Shown: positions 1-7,199 of the stretch, piece by piece
How positions within the stretch are numbered: the stretch's first letter is position 1
Layout of the letters: the number at the start of each line of letters is the position of its first letter
NCBI GenBank assembly: GCA_964607965.1
Contig: CAZSMH010000049.1
Coordinates: 1-14,547 of the forward strand
Reading direction: 5' to 3'
Source of the DNA: SZUA-584 sp964607965
GTDB lineage: Bacteria; Bacillota; Clostridia; Christensenellales; SZUA-584
Length of the DNA stretch: 14,547 nt
Made by a program: the position numbers and the translations under genes
Notes under the pieces: generated by a model
Database searches by the model: none
Told to the model about the DNA's origin: nothing
The model's input: the letters and a program-made list of their open reading frames with translations, nothing else

Positions 1-72
1 GGCGTTGGCGTAGGAGTAGGCGTCGGTGTCGGTGTCGGCGTTGGCGTAGGAGTAGGCGTCGGTGTCGGTGTC
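1..72. repeat. Two perfect 36-bp tandem repeats in the Thr-Pro linker
   Basis: Bases 1-36 and 37-72 are identical. Each unit encodes (Thr-Pro)6 on the minus strand, using a fixed order of ACG/ACA/ACT and CCG/CCT/CCA codons. The synonymous codon order is conserved between units, so this is a recent DNA-level duplication rather than only selection for Thr-Pro. More copies may lie beyond the left edge. The unit is a multiple of three, so copy-number change would alter linker length without a frameshift. Confidence 0.9.
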
Positions 73-176
73 GGTGCGGTTGCCGAAGGTTCAATAGAAG
101 CTTCAGGCTGATTATCACCGCTGCATGCACACAGCAGTACAACCACACATATAAAAACAAAAACCAGTTTTTTCAT
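1..176 (-). CDS. Lipoprotein with Thr-Pro repeat linker (N-terminal part only)
   Basis: The gene reads leftward from ATG at 176-174 and leaves the window at base 1, so only about 58 codons are visible. The start is preceded by AAAGGAAA at a good distance. The first 17 residues (MKKLVFVFICVVVLLCA) form a lipoprotein signal peptide, and Cys18 is the likely lipidated residue (lipobox LCAC). A short acidic stretch, SGDNQPEASIEPSA, follows, and then an uninterrupted Thr-Pro dipeptide run reaches the edge. Such runs usually act as stiff, extended wall-spanning linkers in front of an extracellular domain; that domain lies outside the window, so the function is unknown. The start is 12 nt downstream of the stop of the dipeptidase lipoprotein gene, so the two are probably co-transcribed. 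The lipoprotein call is firm; any more specific name would be a guess. Confidence 0.8.
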   Translation of the reverse strand, partial: MKKLVFVFICVVVLLCACSGDNQPEASIEPSATAPTPTPTPTPTPTPTPTPTPTPTPT

Positions 177-188
177 TTGTATTTTCCT

Positions 189-1565
189 TTACTCTAGTAT
201 TATTCGCTGTATATTATTAAGGTCGTGGTCGGTACGCAGATACTTTAATGCATCAGTATCCGAGAAATGCCACCACTCGCTGTTTATTGCCTTAAAGCCG
301 CAGGATTTCATTACCTTGGCCATGTAGTTCATATTGGATTCGGCTTTGCGGCTCATTTTGCTGTCCCTGTGAGAAGCAGAGCTGAATGTATGTATAGGGG
401 ACGGCATTTCCACAGGATTTCCGTCCTTGTCTATAAGCGACATATCAACGGCCGCGCCCCTGTTGTGATCAGAACCGAACTTAGGCCTTGAAACATAAGT
501 CGGGTTTTTATATTTCTCATACATGGCGACAGTTACGCTGTGCGGCCGGTAAGCATCGTAAATAACAATGCTGTAGCCTTTTTGCGCAAATATATCCTGC
601 GCCTTCTGTAGCTTCTCGGCAGTACCTTTTTGAAGAAGGCACACCTCGCGTTCGTAAAGCGCGTCACCCAGTACATTGCCGTCCTTGGCAAAAACCATAT
701 CAATTTCTATTCCGCTGGTATATCTTCTTACATCCACTAATTCGTCGGGCAAAACCTTAGGCTCAAAATAATACGACGGTTCGATATCTATGCTTGCAGC
801 AGCGTTATAGACCGTGCCTTTTTTAACGGTAACATCGAAGGTTTCCCAATATTGATTGTCAACAATAACCGATTTATCTAAAGATATTACCTTGCCTGTA
901 TCACTGCCTATATCAAACTTTTCGTCAGTGTACGTCGTAATGCCTTTGCACTTTGTAACCTTACCGTTCTTTACAGTTACCGAAAAGAGCGACGAATCCT
1001 GTTTGCTTGAAACTGTGCCTTCCTCAATTACAAGCGCTGCGTCCTGCACCAGCAGCGTACCATCGCTTTTATATATATCAAGGCGTTTTTGCGTATTTTT
1101 GTTGTCCTTGTAACTGACGCACTTGATTACGAGCTTATTGTTGAAAGCTTTATATACATATCCAATTTCTTCTCTTGCGGGTATCACATAATAAGCTGTA
1201 TGCTGCGGCAAAGGGCCGGAAGCAGTTTCCACTTTAAGCTTAGATGAAGGTATATATGCGGTTTCGCCGTCATAGATTACCTCGCACCAAGAGTCGGTCT
1301 GCTCAACAACAGCAAAACGGACTCCGTTTACGGCCGTTCCGATAATTCTGGACGAGGTATCTTTTCCTTTATAAGCATACACATAACCGTCTTTAGCAAC
1401 CTGAGCAACGCCTATAGTATTAAATGACGACGGCATCAAAGACATCTCGGGCTTTTTACTCAAAGTTGCATCGGGTTTATAAACTTCGGCGTTTGATACG
1501 GTGTGCCTGCAGCCGGTAAAGTTAAAAATCAGAATGACGCATATGATTAAGCTGATAAATTTCAT
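189..1565 (-). CDS. SH3-domain lipoprotein with VanX-like D-Ala-D-Ala dipeptidase domain (M15D)
   Basis: This 458-residue protein begins with a lipoprotein signal peptide (lipobox FTGC, Cys19). Residues 52-113 resemble a bacterial SH3 domain. Residues 120-270 match nothing I recognise. The C-terminal part, about 275-458, is a zinc D,D-dipeptidase of the VanX/DdpX family. By eye alignment the zinc ligands are His367 and Asp374 (SDHNRGAAVD) and His433, the catalytic base is Glu430 (EWWHF), and the substrate-pocket arginine is Arg340 (AYRP). The His-x6-Asp and Glu-x2-His spacings match VanX. It would be anchored on the outer face of the membrane and cleave D-Ala-D-Ala. VanX itself is cytoplasmic and shorter, about 200 residues, so wall turnover or peptide salvage fits better here than vancomycin resistance, and no vanH/A/R/S genes are nearby. 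The start has an AAGGAT Shine-Dalgarno site. The gene lies 12 nt upstream of the next lipoprotein gene. Confidence 0.85.
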   Translation of the reverse strand: MKFISLIICVILIFNFTGCRHTVSNAEVYKPDATLSKKPEMSLMPSSFNTIGVAQVAKDGYVYAYKGKDTSSRIIGTAVNGVRFAVVEQTDSWCEVIYDGETAYIPSSKLKVETASGPLPQHTAYYVIPAREEIGYVYKAFNNKLVIKCVSYKDNKNTQKRLDIYKSDGTLLVQDAALVIEEGTVSSKQDSSLFSVTVKNGKVTKCKGITTYTDEKFDIGSDTGKVISLDKSVIVDNQYWETFDVTVKKGTVYNAAASIDIEPSYYFEPKVLPDELVDVRRYTSGIEIDMVFAKDGNVLGDALYEREVCLLQKGTAEKLQKAQDIFAQKGYSIVIYDAYRPHSVTVAMYEKYKNPTYVSRPKFGSDHNRGAAVDMSLIDKDGNPVEMPSPIHTFSSASHRDSKMSRKAESNMNYMAKVMKSCGFKAINSEWWHFSDTDALKYLRTDHDLNNIQRIILE

Positions 1566-1608
1566 TATATAATCCTTATACTATGCAGACTAGCATAAAT
1601 ACAAGCTG

Positions 1609-1637
1609 ATTTTATCATAAAAAATTATTAAACTCAA
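1609..1637 (-). promoter_or_regulatory. Putative sigma-A promoter for the dipeptidase lipoprotein
   Basis: On the minus strand, TTGAGT (1637-1632) and TAAAAT (1614-1609) are separated by exactly 17 nt. The -35 box overlaps the stop codon of the ATPase gene. Transcription would start near 1602, giving a leader of about 36 nt. The two lipoprotein genes could therefore be expressed separately from the ABC genes, although read-through is not excluded because no terminator lies between them. Confidence 0.45.
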
Positions 1638-2260
1638 ATTAAATAAGGAGATGGGGTATTGCTTGATAGTGATTCTATATTTATAACGCTGCAGCCTAGC
1701 CTGTCAATTAGCCATTGTTCGTGCGCAACCAGTATAACGGTTTTGCGGCTGTTCAGCAAAAGGCTTTCAAATAACGCAATAAGCTCCAAAGTAAGCTTTT
1801 CATCAAAGCCTTTGAAGGGTTCGTCCATCAGCAGCAGGTCAGAAGGGTGAGAGAATGCGCGCGCCATTGCTACGCGGCGCTGCATTCCGCCGGAAAGCTC
1901 GGACGGAAACTTTTTTTCGTGCCCCTCCAGTTTAACTTCCCGGATAATACGGCTGACTGCTTTAGTAGCCTCGTGCCTGCTTAAAGAGTCGTGCAGCACA
2001 AACTCAATATTCTTCTCGACGGTGTACCACGGGAAAAGACGGTCTTCCTGAAACAGGTATGAAACAGGGCGGGGTACGCCGCTGATTTGACCGGCATAGT
2101 CTGTGTCAAGCCCCGATATTATTCGCAGCAGTGTTGTTTTTCCGCAGCCCGATGCGCCGGTAAAAGCAGTTATACTGCCGTATTTTATATCTAAATCGAT
2201 ATTGTCAAACAAAATATGCTCGCCGAATCTTTTTGAAAGAGACTTTATACTTATGCTCAC
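1634..2260 (-). CDS. ABC importer ATP-binding protein (nitrate/sulfonate/taurine type)
   Basis: This 208-residue nucleotide-binding subunit would power the permease encoded just upstream. All motifs are present in order: Walker A GASGCGKT (35-42), Q-loop Gln71, signature LSGGMQ (122-127), Walker B LLLMDE (142-147) and H-loop His180. The sequence after the Q-loop (QEDRLFPWYT) is typical of the SsuB/TauB/NrtD group. At 208 residues it is shorter than the usual 240-270 of the group, lacking most of the C-terminal tail, but the catalytic core is complete. The start is GTG at 2260, overlapping the permease stop by 4 nt (GTGA), with AAAGGAAA upstream, so the two genes are translationally coupled. 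The substrate is not known: the family includes importers of sulfonates, nitrate, bicarbonate and thiamine precursors. Confidence 0.88.
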   Translation of the reverse strand: MSISIKSLSKRFGEHILFDNIDLDIKYGSITAFTGASGCGKTTLLRIISGLDTDYAGQISGVPRPVSYLFQEDRLFPWYTVEKNIEFVLHDSLSRHEATKAVSRIIREVKLEGHEKKFPSELSGGMQRRVAMARAFSHPSDLLLMDEPFKGFDEKLTLELIALFESLLLNSRKTVILVAHEQWLIDRLGCSVINIESLSSNTPSPYLI

Positions 2261-2994
2261 AGCTTATTTCCTTTCGGCAGTATGCGTTTTAAACCTTTCT
2301 CGACAATAAGGCTTATTACGATTATTGTAAGAGTCCAGGCAAAAAGCGCGGAAGTATCAAGATACAGTTTAGTAGCATATAAGTTGTAGCCAAGCGCGTG
2401 CTTCGGACTGGACAGCACCTCGGCGGCGACTACTGATTTCCATGAAAAACCGAGACACACGGAAAGAGCGGAATATACATTGGGCAGTATAGAGGGAACT
2501 GTTATGCCTGTAAGTATACGGCGGCGTTTAACGCCGAACACATAAGCCACTTCAAGAAGCTGTTTATCAATTAAACGAAGCCCGCCAAGAGTGTTAGAAT
2601 AAAAGACGGGCATACACAAAAGCACGCATGAAAAAACAGGCACAGCCGATGAGGAAAACCATACGAGGGCGAGTACTATAACAGACATTACGGGTGTGGA
2701 TTTAACCGCAGCTATAAACGGGCTTAAAAGATGTTCAATAAAAGGCATAGACGAAGCAGCGAAAGCCAGAGATATACCTAAAACAAAAGCGATTAAAAGA
2801 CCGGCGGCAACACGGTAAAAAGTAAACAAAACGCTCAGCCAAAAATCCGCCGTTGCCGCGATATTAAAAAGAGCTGATGCGGTCAGCGCGGGAGACGGCA
2901 TATAAAGCGGCTGATTGATGAGCATGGCGCTTATCTGCCATACTGCCAGCCAGAATAACAAAGAAAGCAGCGTATAAATAATTTTTTTTGGCAT
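2257..2994 (-). CDS. ABC importer permease (SsuC/TauC-like)
   Basis: This 245-residue integral membrane protein has about six hydrophobic segments. An EAA-type cytoplasmic loop at about 148-172 (EVAYVFGVKRRRI followed by the conserved P-SILP end) docks the ATPase. The later WKSVVAAEVL segment is typical of the BPD_transp_1 permeases of the nitrate/sulfonate/taurine group. The start at 2994 has GGAGA in good position. It is the first gene of a leftward operon and overlaps the ATPase gene by 4 nt. No gene for a periplasmic-type substrate-binding lipoprotein adjoins it: upstream is the divergent dnaE, and downstream are the ATPase and then the dipeptidase lipoprotein. The binding protein must be encoded elsewhere or be unusual. 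The family assignment is strong; the substrate is open. Confidence 0.87.
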   Translation of the reverse strand: MPKKIIYTLLSLLFWLAVWQISAMLINQPLYMPSPALTASALFNIAATADFWLSVLFTFYRVAAGLLIAFVLGISLAFAASSMPFIEHLLSPFIAAVKSTPVMSVIVLALVWFSSSAVPVFSCVLLCMPVFYSNTLGGLRLIDKQLLEVAYVFGVKRRRILTGITVPSILPNVYSALSVCLGFSWKSVVAAEVLSSPKHALGYNLYATKLYLDTSALFAWTLTIIVISLIVEKGLKRILPKGNKL

Positions 2995-3024
2995 ATCGGT
3001 CTCCGTTATAAATGTATCGGACTG

Positions 3025-3033
3025 ATTATATCA
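3025..3033 (-). promoter_or_regulatory. Extended -10 promoter for the ABC operon
   Basis: Read on the minus strand, bases 3033-3025 are TGATATAAT, an exact extended -10 element (TGnTATAAT). No good -35 hexamer sits 17 nt upstream, as is usual for this class. The expected -35 area instead holds the small palindrome GCGCAAAAGCGC (3041-3052). Transcription would start near 3018, leaving a leader of about 24 nt before the permease start. Confidence 0.5.
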
Positions 3034-3121
3034 TAAGAGTGCGCAAAAGCGCTATTTATAAGTTTGAATAAACGTGCTTTTCGGGTTTTGTATTTAGACA
3101 ATAAGGCGAGCTTAAAAACAA

Positions 3122-3150
3122 TTGAATGAAGAACGTATATAAGTTATGAT
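3122..3150 (+). promoter_or_regulatory. dnaE: Putative promoter of dnaE
   Basis: TTGAAT (3122-3127) and TATGAT (3145-3150) are spaced by exactly 17 nt, a good sigma-A match. The predicted start, near 3157, would fall inside the CGGAGG ribosome site (3156-3161), leaving a very short leader. Either transcription starts a few bases earlier than usual or the match is fortuitous and a weaker promoter further upstream is used. Confidence 0.35.
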
Positions 3151-3166
3151 AGATACGGAGGCTTAA

Positions 3167-6100
3167 ATGGATTTCACTCACCTGCATCTGCATACAGAAT
3201 ACAGCCTGCTTGACGGCGCAGCGCGCATTGACGACGTTATAAGAACGGCGGCTGAGCTTGGCATGCACAGCATAGCCGTTACCGACCACGGCGTTATGTA
3301 CGGTGTTATAGATTTTTACCGCAAAGCTGTGGAGCATGGCATAAAACCGATAATTGGGTGCGAGTTTTATGTAGCCCCCGGCAAACTTGACGATAAAACC
3401 AAGGAGATGAAGGAATATTCCCATCTGGTGCTGCTTGCCAAAGACAACACGGGTTATCAAAATCTTATGCGCCTTTCGTCCATGGGGTTTACCAGAGGGT
3501 TTTATCATAAACCGCGCATAGACTACGATGTTTTGGAAGCGCATAAAGAAGGGCTTGTGTGCCTTTCGGCATGCCTTGCAGGCGATATTCCGCGAATGCT
3601 TTTAAGCGATGACGACAAAGGAGCGCGCGCTCTTGCCGCTCGGCTGCGGGATATGTTCGGAGAAGATTTTTATCTGGAACTGCAGGACCACTATCTGCGC
3701 GAACAAAAAACCGTAAACGCGGCTTTGATACAGCTTGGCAAAGAGCTCTCGATTCCGCTTGTCGCAACGAACGATGTACATTATACCAAACGCGAGGACG
3801 CAAAGGCACAGGATGTGCTGCTTTGTATACAGACGCGCTCGTTTATTGACGAGACCGAAAGGCTGAAGTTTGAAACCGATGAGTTTTATTTAAAGAGCGC
3901 GGAGGAAATGGCTGCACTTTTTCAGCATGTGCCGGAAGCTGTTTCCAACACAAAAGCAATAGCGGATAAATGCGGTTTAAGCTTTGACTTTTCCGCAAGG
4001 CATTTGCCCGTTTTTAATGTGCCGGAGGGCTATGGCAATGCACAATATCTAAAAAAAATATGCATGGATGGTCTTTGTGACCGCTATAAAACCGTAACCG
4101 ATGATTTAAAGGAACGGCTGCTATACGAACTTTCGGTAATAGAGCGCATGGGGTTTACCGATTATTTTCTTATAGTATGGGACTTTATACGGTTCGCGCG
4201 GGAAAAAGGCATAATGGTAGGCCCGGGGAGGGGCAGCGCTGCCGGAAGCTTAGCGGCTTACGCGCTTCGCATAACGGATATAGACCCTATTGAATATTCG
4301 CTGCTTTTCGAACGTTTTTTGAATCCAGAGCGCATAAGCATGCCGGATATAGACATAGACTTTTGCATAGAGCGCCGCGGAGAAGTTATAGACTACGTTG
4401 TGCAAAAATACGGAGCCGATAAAGTGGCGCAGATTATAACATTCGGTACTTTGGGCGCAAAGCAGGTGATACGCGATGTTGCAAGAGCCATGAGAGTGCC
4501 TCTAGCAGACGCGGACAGAATAGCCAAGATGGTGCCTTTCGCCCCTAAAATGACTGTGAAACGCGCAATGCAGGAAAACCCGCGGCTTATGCTGGAATAT
4601 CAGACAAGGCCAAATATACGCGAGCTTATAGATACCGCAATGAAGCTGGAAGGAATTCCGCGGCATGCGTCCACACACGCGGCAGGAGTAGTGATATCGC
4701 GCAGCCCTATAACAGAACACGTACCGCTTGCGATAAACCCGCGTGACGGAAGCGTAATCACGCAGTTCCCAATGAATACTCTTGAGAGCCTCGGCCTGTT
4801 AAAGATGGACTTTTTAGGGCTTCGCAATTTAACAGTTATACGCCATGCAATAGAAACGATAGAAAAAACAACCGGCGAGAAAATAGATATAACCGGCTTA
4901 AAGTATGACGACCCCAAGGTTTATAAGCTTATAGCATCGGGAGACACGGACGGCATTTTTCAGCTGGAAAGCGCCGGCATGCGTAATCTGATGCAGCGTT
5001 TAAAGCCGACTAACCTAGGCGATATAATGGTGGGAATATCGCTTTTCCGGCCCGGGCCTATGGAGTCTATTCCTGCTTACCTTAAAGCAAAAGAGAATCC
5101 GCAAAAGGTGCGTTTTTTGCACCCGAAACTTGCGAACATATTAAAAGAGACTTACGGCTGCATGGTTTATCAGGAGCAGGTCATGGAAATTGTGCGCGAT
5201 TTGGCCGGGTATTCATTGGGGCGCAGCGATCTTGTGCGTCGTGCAATGGGCAAGAAGAAGAAAGACGTAATGGAGAACGAGAGACGGATATTTATATACG
5301 GAGATGAGCAAAGCGGCGTTGAAGGTGCCGTTAAACGCGGTATACCGGCGCAAATTGCGGAAAATATATTTTCTCAAATGGTAGATTTCGCGGAATATGC
5401 TTTCAATAAATCTCACGCATGCGCTTATGCGGTGATAGCTTATTATACGGCATATTTAAAGTGCCACTACAAAGTAGAATACTTAACGGCGCTGCTTAAC
5501 AGCCTTATAGGCGCGTCAGACAAAATATCCGCGTATATACAATACTGCACCGGCAGCGGCATACCGGTTAACCCGCCGGATATCAACGAATCGCAATTTT
5601 TGTTTATGCCCGAAAACGGCGGTATACGTTTTGGTTTTGCAGCCATACGGGACGTAGGGCGCGCGGCAGAAGATATAGTAACCGAGCGTGCAAACGGCAG
5701 GTTTACCAGTTTTCGCAACTTTATCAACCGTACTGCCGGAATAATAAACAAAAAGATGCTTGAGGGGCTTATACTTGCAGGCTGTTTCGACAGCCTCGGT
5801 CTTAGACGTTCCGTGCTTATGTCAGTCTGCGACAGGGTATTAAAAGCGGCTCAGGACGCAAAAAAAAGAGACATAGACGGGCAGGTTAGTCTGTTTGATT
5901 CTATGCACTCGCAGTTTTCGGGTGATACCGACAGCTTTGATATGATACCGGAATTTAAGCGGGACAAGCTGCTTGCAATGGAAAAGCTGGCGACAGGCGT
6001 GTATCTTTCCGGTCATCCGCTGGATAGGATTAAAAACGTGCTGGAGAAAAGAGACGTAAATATATTTAAAATTATGTCCGCCGCCGAGGACGTTGATTCG

Positions 6101-6607
6101 GCGCGTTACTTTGAATCGCGCGGCGTGGAGCTTATAGGTATTTTAAGCGGTGTTAAACGTCGCTCTACCAAACAGAAGAAGATGATGGCAAACGCTTACC
6201 TTGAAGATTTATACGGCTCAATTGAACTTGTTATTTTCCCGAGCGTGTATGCTAAAACAGAGCCTTTGCTGGAAGACGATGCAATAGTCAACGTAACGGG
6301 CAAGGTGGATATACGCGAAGGCGAAGCGCCGCAGCTGCTGGTAGACAATGTACGCCCGTATATAGAAAGCGATGAGAAGTACAGAGGCAAAAGACTATAT
6401 GTGCGGATTCCCAAAGATATGGGTGAGGACACCGATAATTTGAAACGAGTGCTGGCGTCGTCTCCCGGAAACGACGAAGTAATCGTGGTGTTTGAGAAAA
6501 CAGGCGGTAAATTTAAAGCGGGCAGCAAGCTTTCAGTGACGCTGACAGACGTTCTGCTGCAAAGGCTGCAGGCCGTTTTCGGCGGCGAAAATATTGTTGT
6601 TAAGTAG
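3167..6607 (+). CDS. dnaE: DNA polymerase III alpha subunit, DnaE type
   Basis: This is the replicative DNA polymerase catalytic subunit, 1146 residues, full length for DnaE. The N-terminal PHP domain carries HLHLHT (His7, His9), Asp16, TDHG (Asp40, His41), Glu66, His86, Cys136 and NDVH (Asp203, His205). By eye this is a complete metal-ligand set, unlike E. coli DnaE, where some are lost. The polymerase core has the PGRGSAAGSL motif (353-362) and catalytic aspartates Asp396 and Asp398 (PDIDIDF) plus Asp548 (KMDFLGL), at spacings close to those of E. coli Asp401/403/555. QVSLF at 906-910 fits the internal beta-clamp-binding motif. An OB-fold follows at about 985-1065. There is no inserted exonuclease domain, so it is not PolC. 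The start has ACGGAGG 6 nt upstream. TRAP and a small gene follow on the same strand with no terminator between. Confidence 0.97.
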   Translation: MDFTHLHLHTEYSLLDGAARIDDVIRTAAELGMHSIAVTDHGVMYGVIDFYRKAVEHGIKPIIGCEFYVAPGKLDDKTKEMKEYSHLVLLAKDNTGYQNLMRLSSMGFTRGFYHKPRIDYDVLEAHKEGLVCLSACLAGDIPRMLLSDDDKGARALAARLRDMFGEDFYLELQDHYLREQKTVNAALIQLGKELSIPLVATNDVHYTKREDAKAQDVLLCIQTRSFIDETERLKFETDEFYLKSAEEMAALFQHVPEAVSNTKAIADKCGLSFDFSARHLPVFNVPEGYGNAQYLKKICMDGLCDRYKTVTDDLKERLLYELSVIERMGFTDYFLIVWDFIRFAREKGIMVGPGRGSAAGSLAAYALRITDIDPIEYSLLFERFLNPERISMPDIDIDFCIERRGEVIDYVVQKYGADKVAQIITFGTLGAKQVIRDVARAMRVPLADADRIAKMVPFAPKMTVKRAMQENPRLMLEYQTRPNIRELIDTAMKLEGIPRHASTHAAGVVISRSPITEHVPLAINPRDGSVITQFPMNTLESLGLLKMDFLGLRNLTVIRHAIETIEKTTGEKIDITGLKYDDPKVYKLIASGDTDGIFQLESAGMRNLMQRLKPTNLGDIMVGISLFRPGPMESIPAYLKAKENPQKVRFLHPKLANILKETYGCMVYQEQVMEIVRDLAGYSLGRSDLVRRAMGKKKKDVMENERRIFIYGDEQSGVEGAVKRGIPAQIAENIFSQMVDFAEYAFNKSHACAYAVIAYYTAYLKCHYKVEYLTALLNSLIGASDKISAYIQYCTGSGIPVNPPDINESQFLFMPENGGIRFGFAAIRDVGRAAEDIVTERANGRFTSFRNFINRTAGIINKKMLEGLILAGCFDSLGLRRSVLMSVCDRVLKAAQDAKKRDIDGQVSLFDSMHSQFSGDTDSFDMIPEFKRDKLLAMEKLATGVYLSGHPLDRIKNVLEKRDVNIFKIMSAAEDVDSARYFESRGVELIGILSGVKRRSTKQKKMMANAYLEDLYGSIELVIFPSVYAKTEPLLEDDAIVNVTGKVDIREGEAPQLLVDNVRPYIESDEKYRGKRLYVRIPKDMGEDTDNLKRVLASSPGNDEVIVVFEKTGGKFKAGSKLSVTLTDVLLQRLQAVFGGENIVVK

Positions 6608-6686
6608 GCTCTGGTTAATTTTGCTGCTGTATTGAAGTTGATGAATAATTATGGTAGCATATTGGCAAAAGGATGGTTATGCGCAT

Positions 6687-6926
6687 ATGGAAACTGAAAG
6701 GGATTATAATCAGGGCTTTATTATAGTAAAAGCGCTGGAAGACGGTGTCAGCATAATTGGAATGACGCGGGGCAAAGACACACGTTTTCACCATACCGAA
6801 AAACTGGACAACGGCGAAGTAATGATTGCGCAGTTTACCGAGAATACATCGGCAATAAAAATCCGCGGTAAGGCGCAGCTTAGCACGGCGTTCGGAACGA
6901 TGTTTTCCGGCAAAACGGAAACATAA
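6687..6926 (+). CDS. mtrB: Trp RNA-binding attenuation protein (TRAP)
   Basis: The protein closely matches Bacillus TRAP, which forms an 11-subunit ring, binds tryptophan and wraps trp-leader RNA around (G/U)AG repeats to end transcription or block translation. Aligned to the B. subtilis sequence as I know it, residues involved in tryptophan binding are kept (Thr27, Thr32, Gln49, Thr51 for B. subtilis 25, 30, 47, 49). So are the RNA-contact residues Lys39, Lys58 and Arg60 (37, 56, 58). Blocks such as RGKDTRFHHTEKLDNGE and AQFTENTSAIKIRG are almost identical. I chose ATG 6687 (79 residues): it has AAAAGGATGG upstream, and the N-terminus then matches TRAP length. An in-frame ATG at 6651 would add 12 residues and has no clear ribosome site. 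In B. subtilis mtrB follows folE (mtrA); here it follows dnaE by 79 nt. No trp genes or anti-TRAP gene are in the window. Confidence 0.93.
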   Translation: METERDYNQGFIIVKALEDGVSIIGMTRGKDTRFHHTEKLDNGEVMIAQFTENTSAIKIRGKAQLSTAFGTMFSGKTET

Positions 6927-6937
6927 AGGGGCTCTCT

Positions 6938-7135
6938 ATGTGGGTAGTCGTTGGCATGGCCGGCACAAGAAAAGCAGCACATGCTATGCAAAAAGCGCTT
7001 GAAGCGGAAGGAATATTGGTAAAATTGCGTAACGTATCGTCAAAAACCAAGATGAGCGGCGATACTTACGAAGTTTTGGTGCTTGCCTCCGAGGGCAGCG
7101 CCGCAAGAGAAATACTGATAGAACAAGGATACTGA
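6938..7135 (+). CDS. Small DUF2007-like protein
   Basis: This 65-residue protein starts MWVVVGMAGTRKAAHAMQKA and continues as a short alpha/beta domain: a strand, a helix (residues 11-24), a strand with GILVKLRNV, then a strand and final helix (EVLVLASEGSAAREILIEQG). This pattern resembles DUF2007-type putative signal-transducing domains, small ferredoxin-like folds. Short clostridial homologues are often labelled glutamate decarboxylase in databases, which a protein of this size cannot be; that is from memory. AAAGGGG lies ahead of the ATG, and the gene starts 11 nt after mtrB, so it belongs to the dnaE-mtrB transcript. It is the last gene before the terminator. No catalytic residues or metal motif are seen, and its function is unknown. 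Confidence 0.75.
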   Translation: MWVVVGMAGTRKAAHAMQKALEAEGILVKLRNVSSKTKMSGDTYEVLVLASEGSAAREILIEQGY

Positions 7136-7151
7136 TTTAACTGCCAGATGC

Positions 7152-7183
7152 AAAAAACTCCCCAGACTTAGAGGGGGTTTTTT
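7152..7183. terminator. Bidirectional intrinsic terminator between convergent operons
   Basis: AAAAAACTCCC (7152-7162) pairs with GGGGGTTTTTT (7173-7183): 11 base pairs with one G-T wobble and a 10-nt loop. On the plus strand the stem ends in TTTTTTGTTT, and on the minus strand also in a run of T. It lies between the stop of the DUF2007-like gene (7135) and the stop of the leftward flavoprotein gene (7200), so it can serve both operons. Confidence 0.9.
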
Positions 7184-7199
7184 GTTTGCAGTAAATGTT

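Noticed and set aside
1..72. Left-edge GT-rich repeat as a CRISPR array or noncoding satellite
   Set aside because: The units are directly adjacent with no spacers and stay in frame as Thr-Pro codons of a lipoprotein with a clear signal peptide.
189..1565. Vancomycin-resistance function for the VanX-like protein
   Set aside because: No vanH, vanA-type ligase, vanR/S or vanY neighbours are present, and the enzyme carries a lipoprotein signal, whereas resistance VanX works on the cytoplasmic D-Ala-D-Ala pool.
3041..3052. GCGCAAAAGCGC palindrome as an operator for the ABC or dnaE genes
   Set aside because: It has only 4-bp arms and no second copy; chance occurrence is likely, so it is mentioned only in the promoter entry.
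3056..3544. Minus-strand open frame of 162 codons across the dnaE start
   Set aside because: It is the reverse of the conserved PHP domain and covers the dnaE promoter region; no family resemblance was seen.
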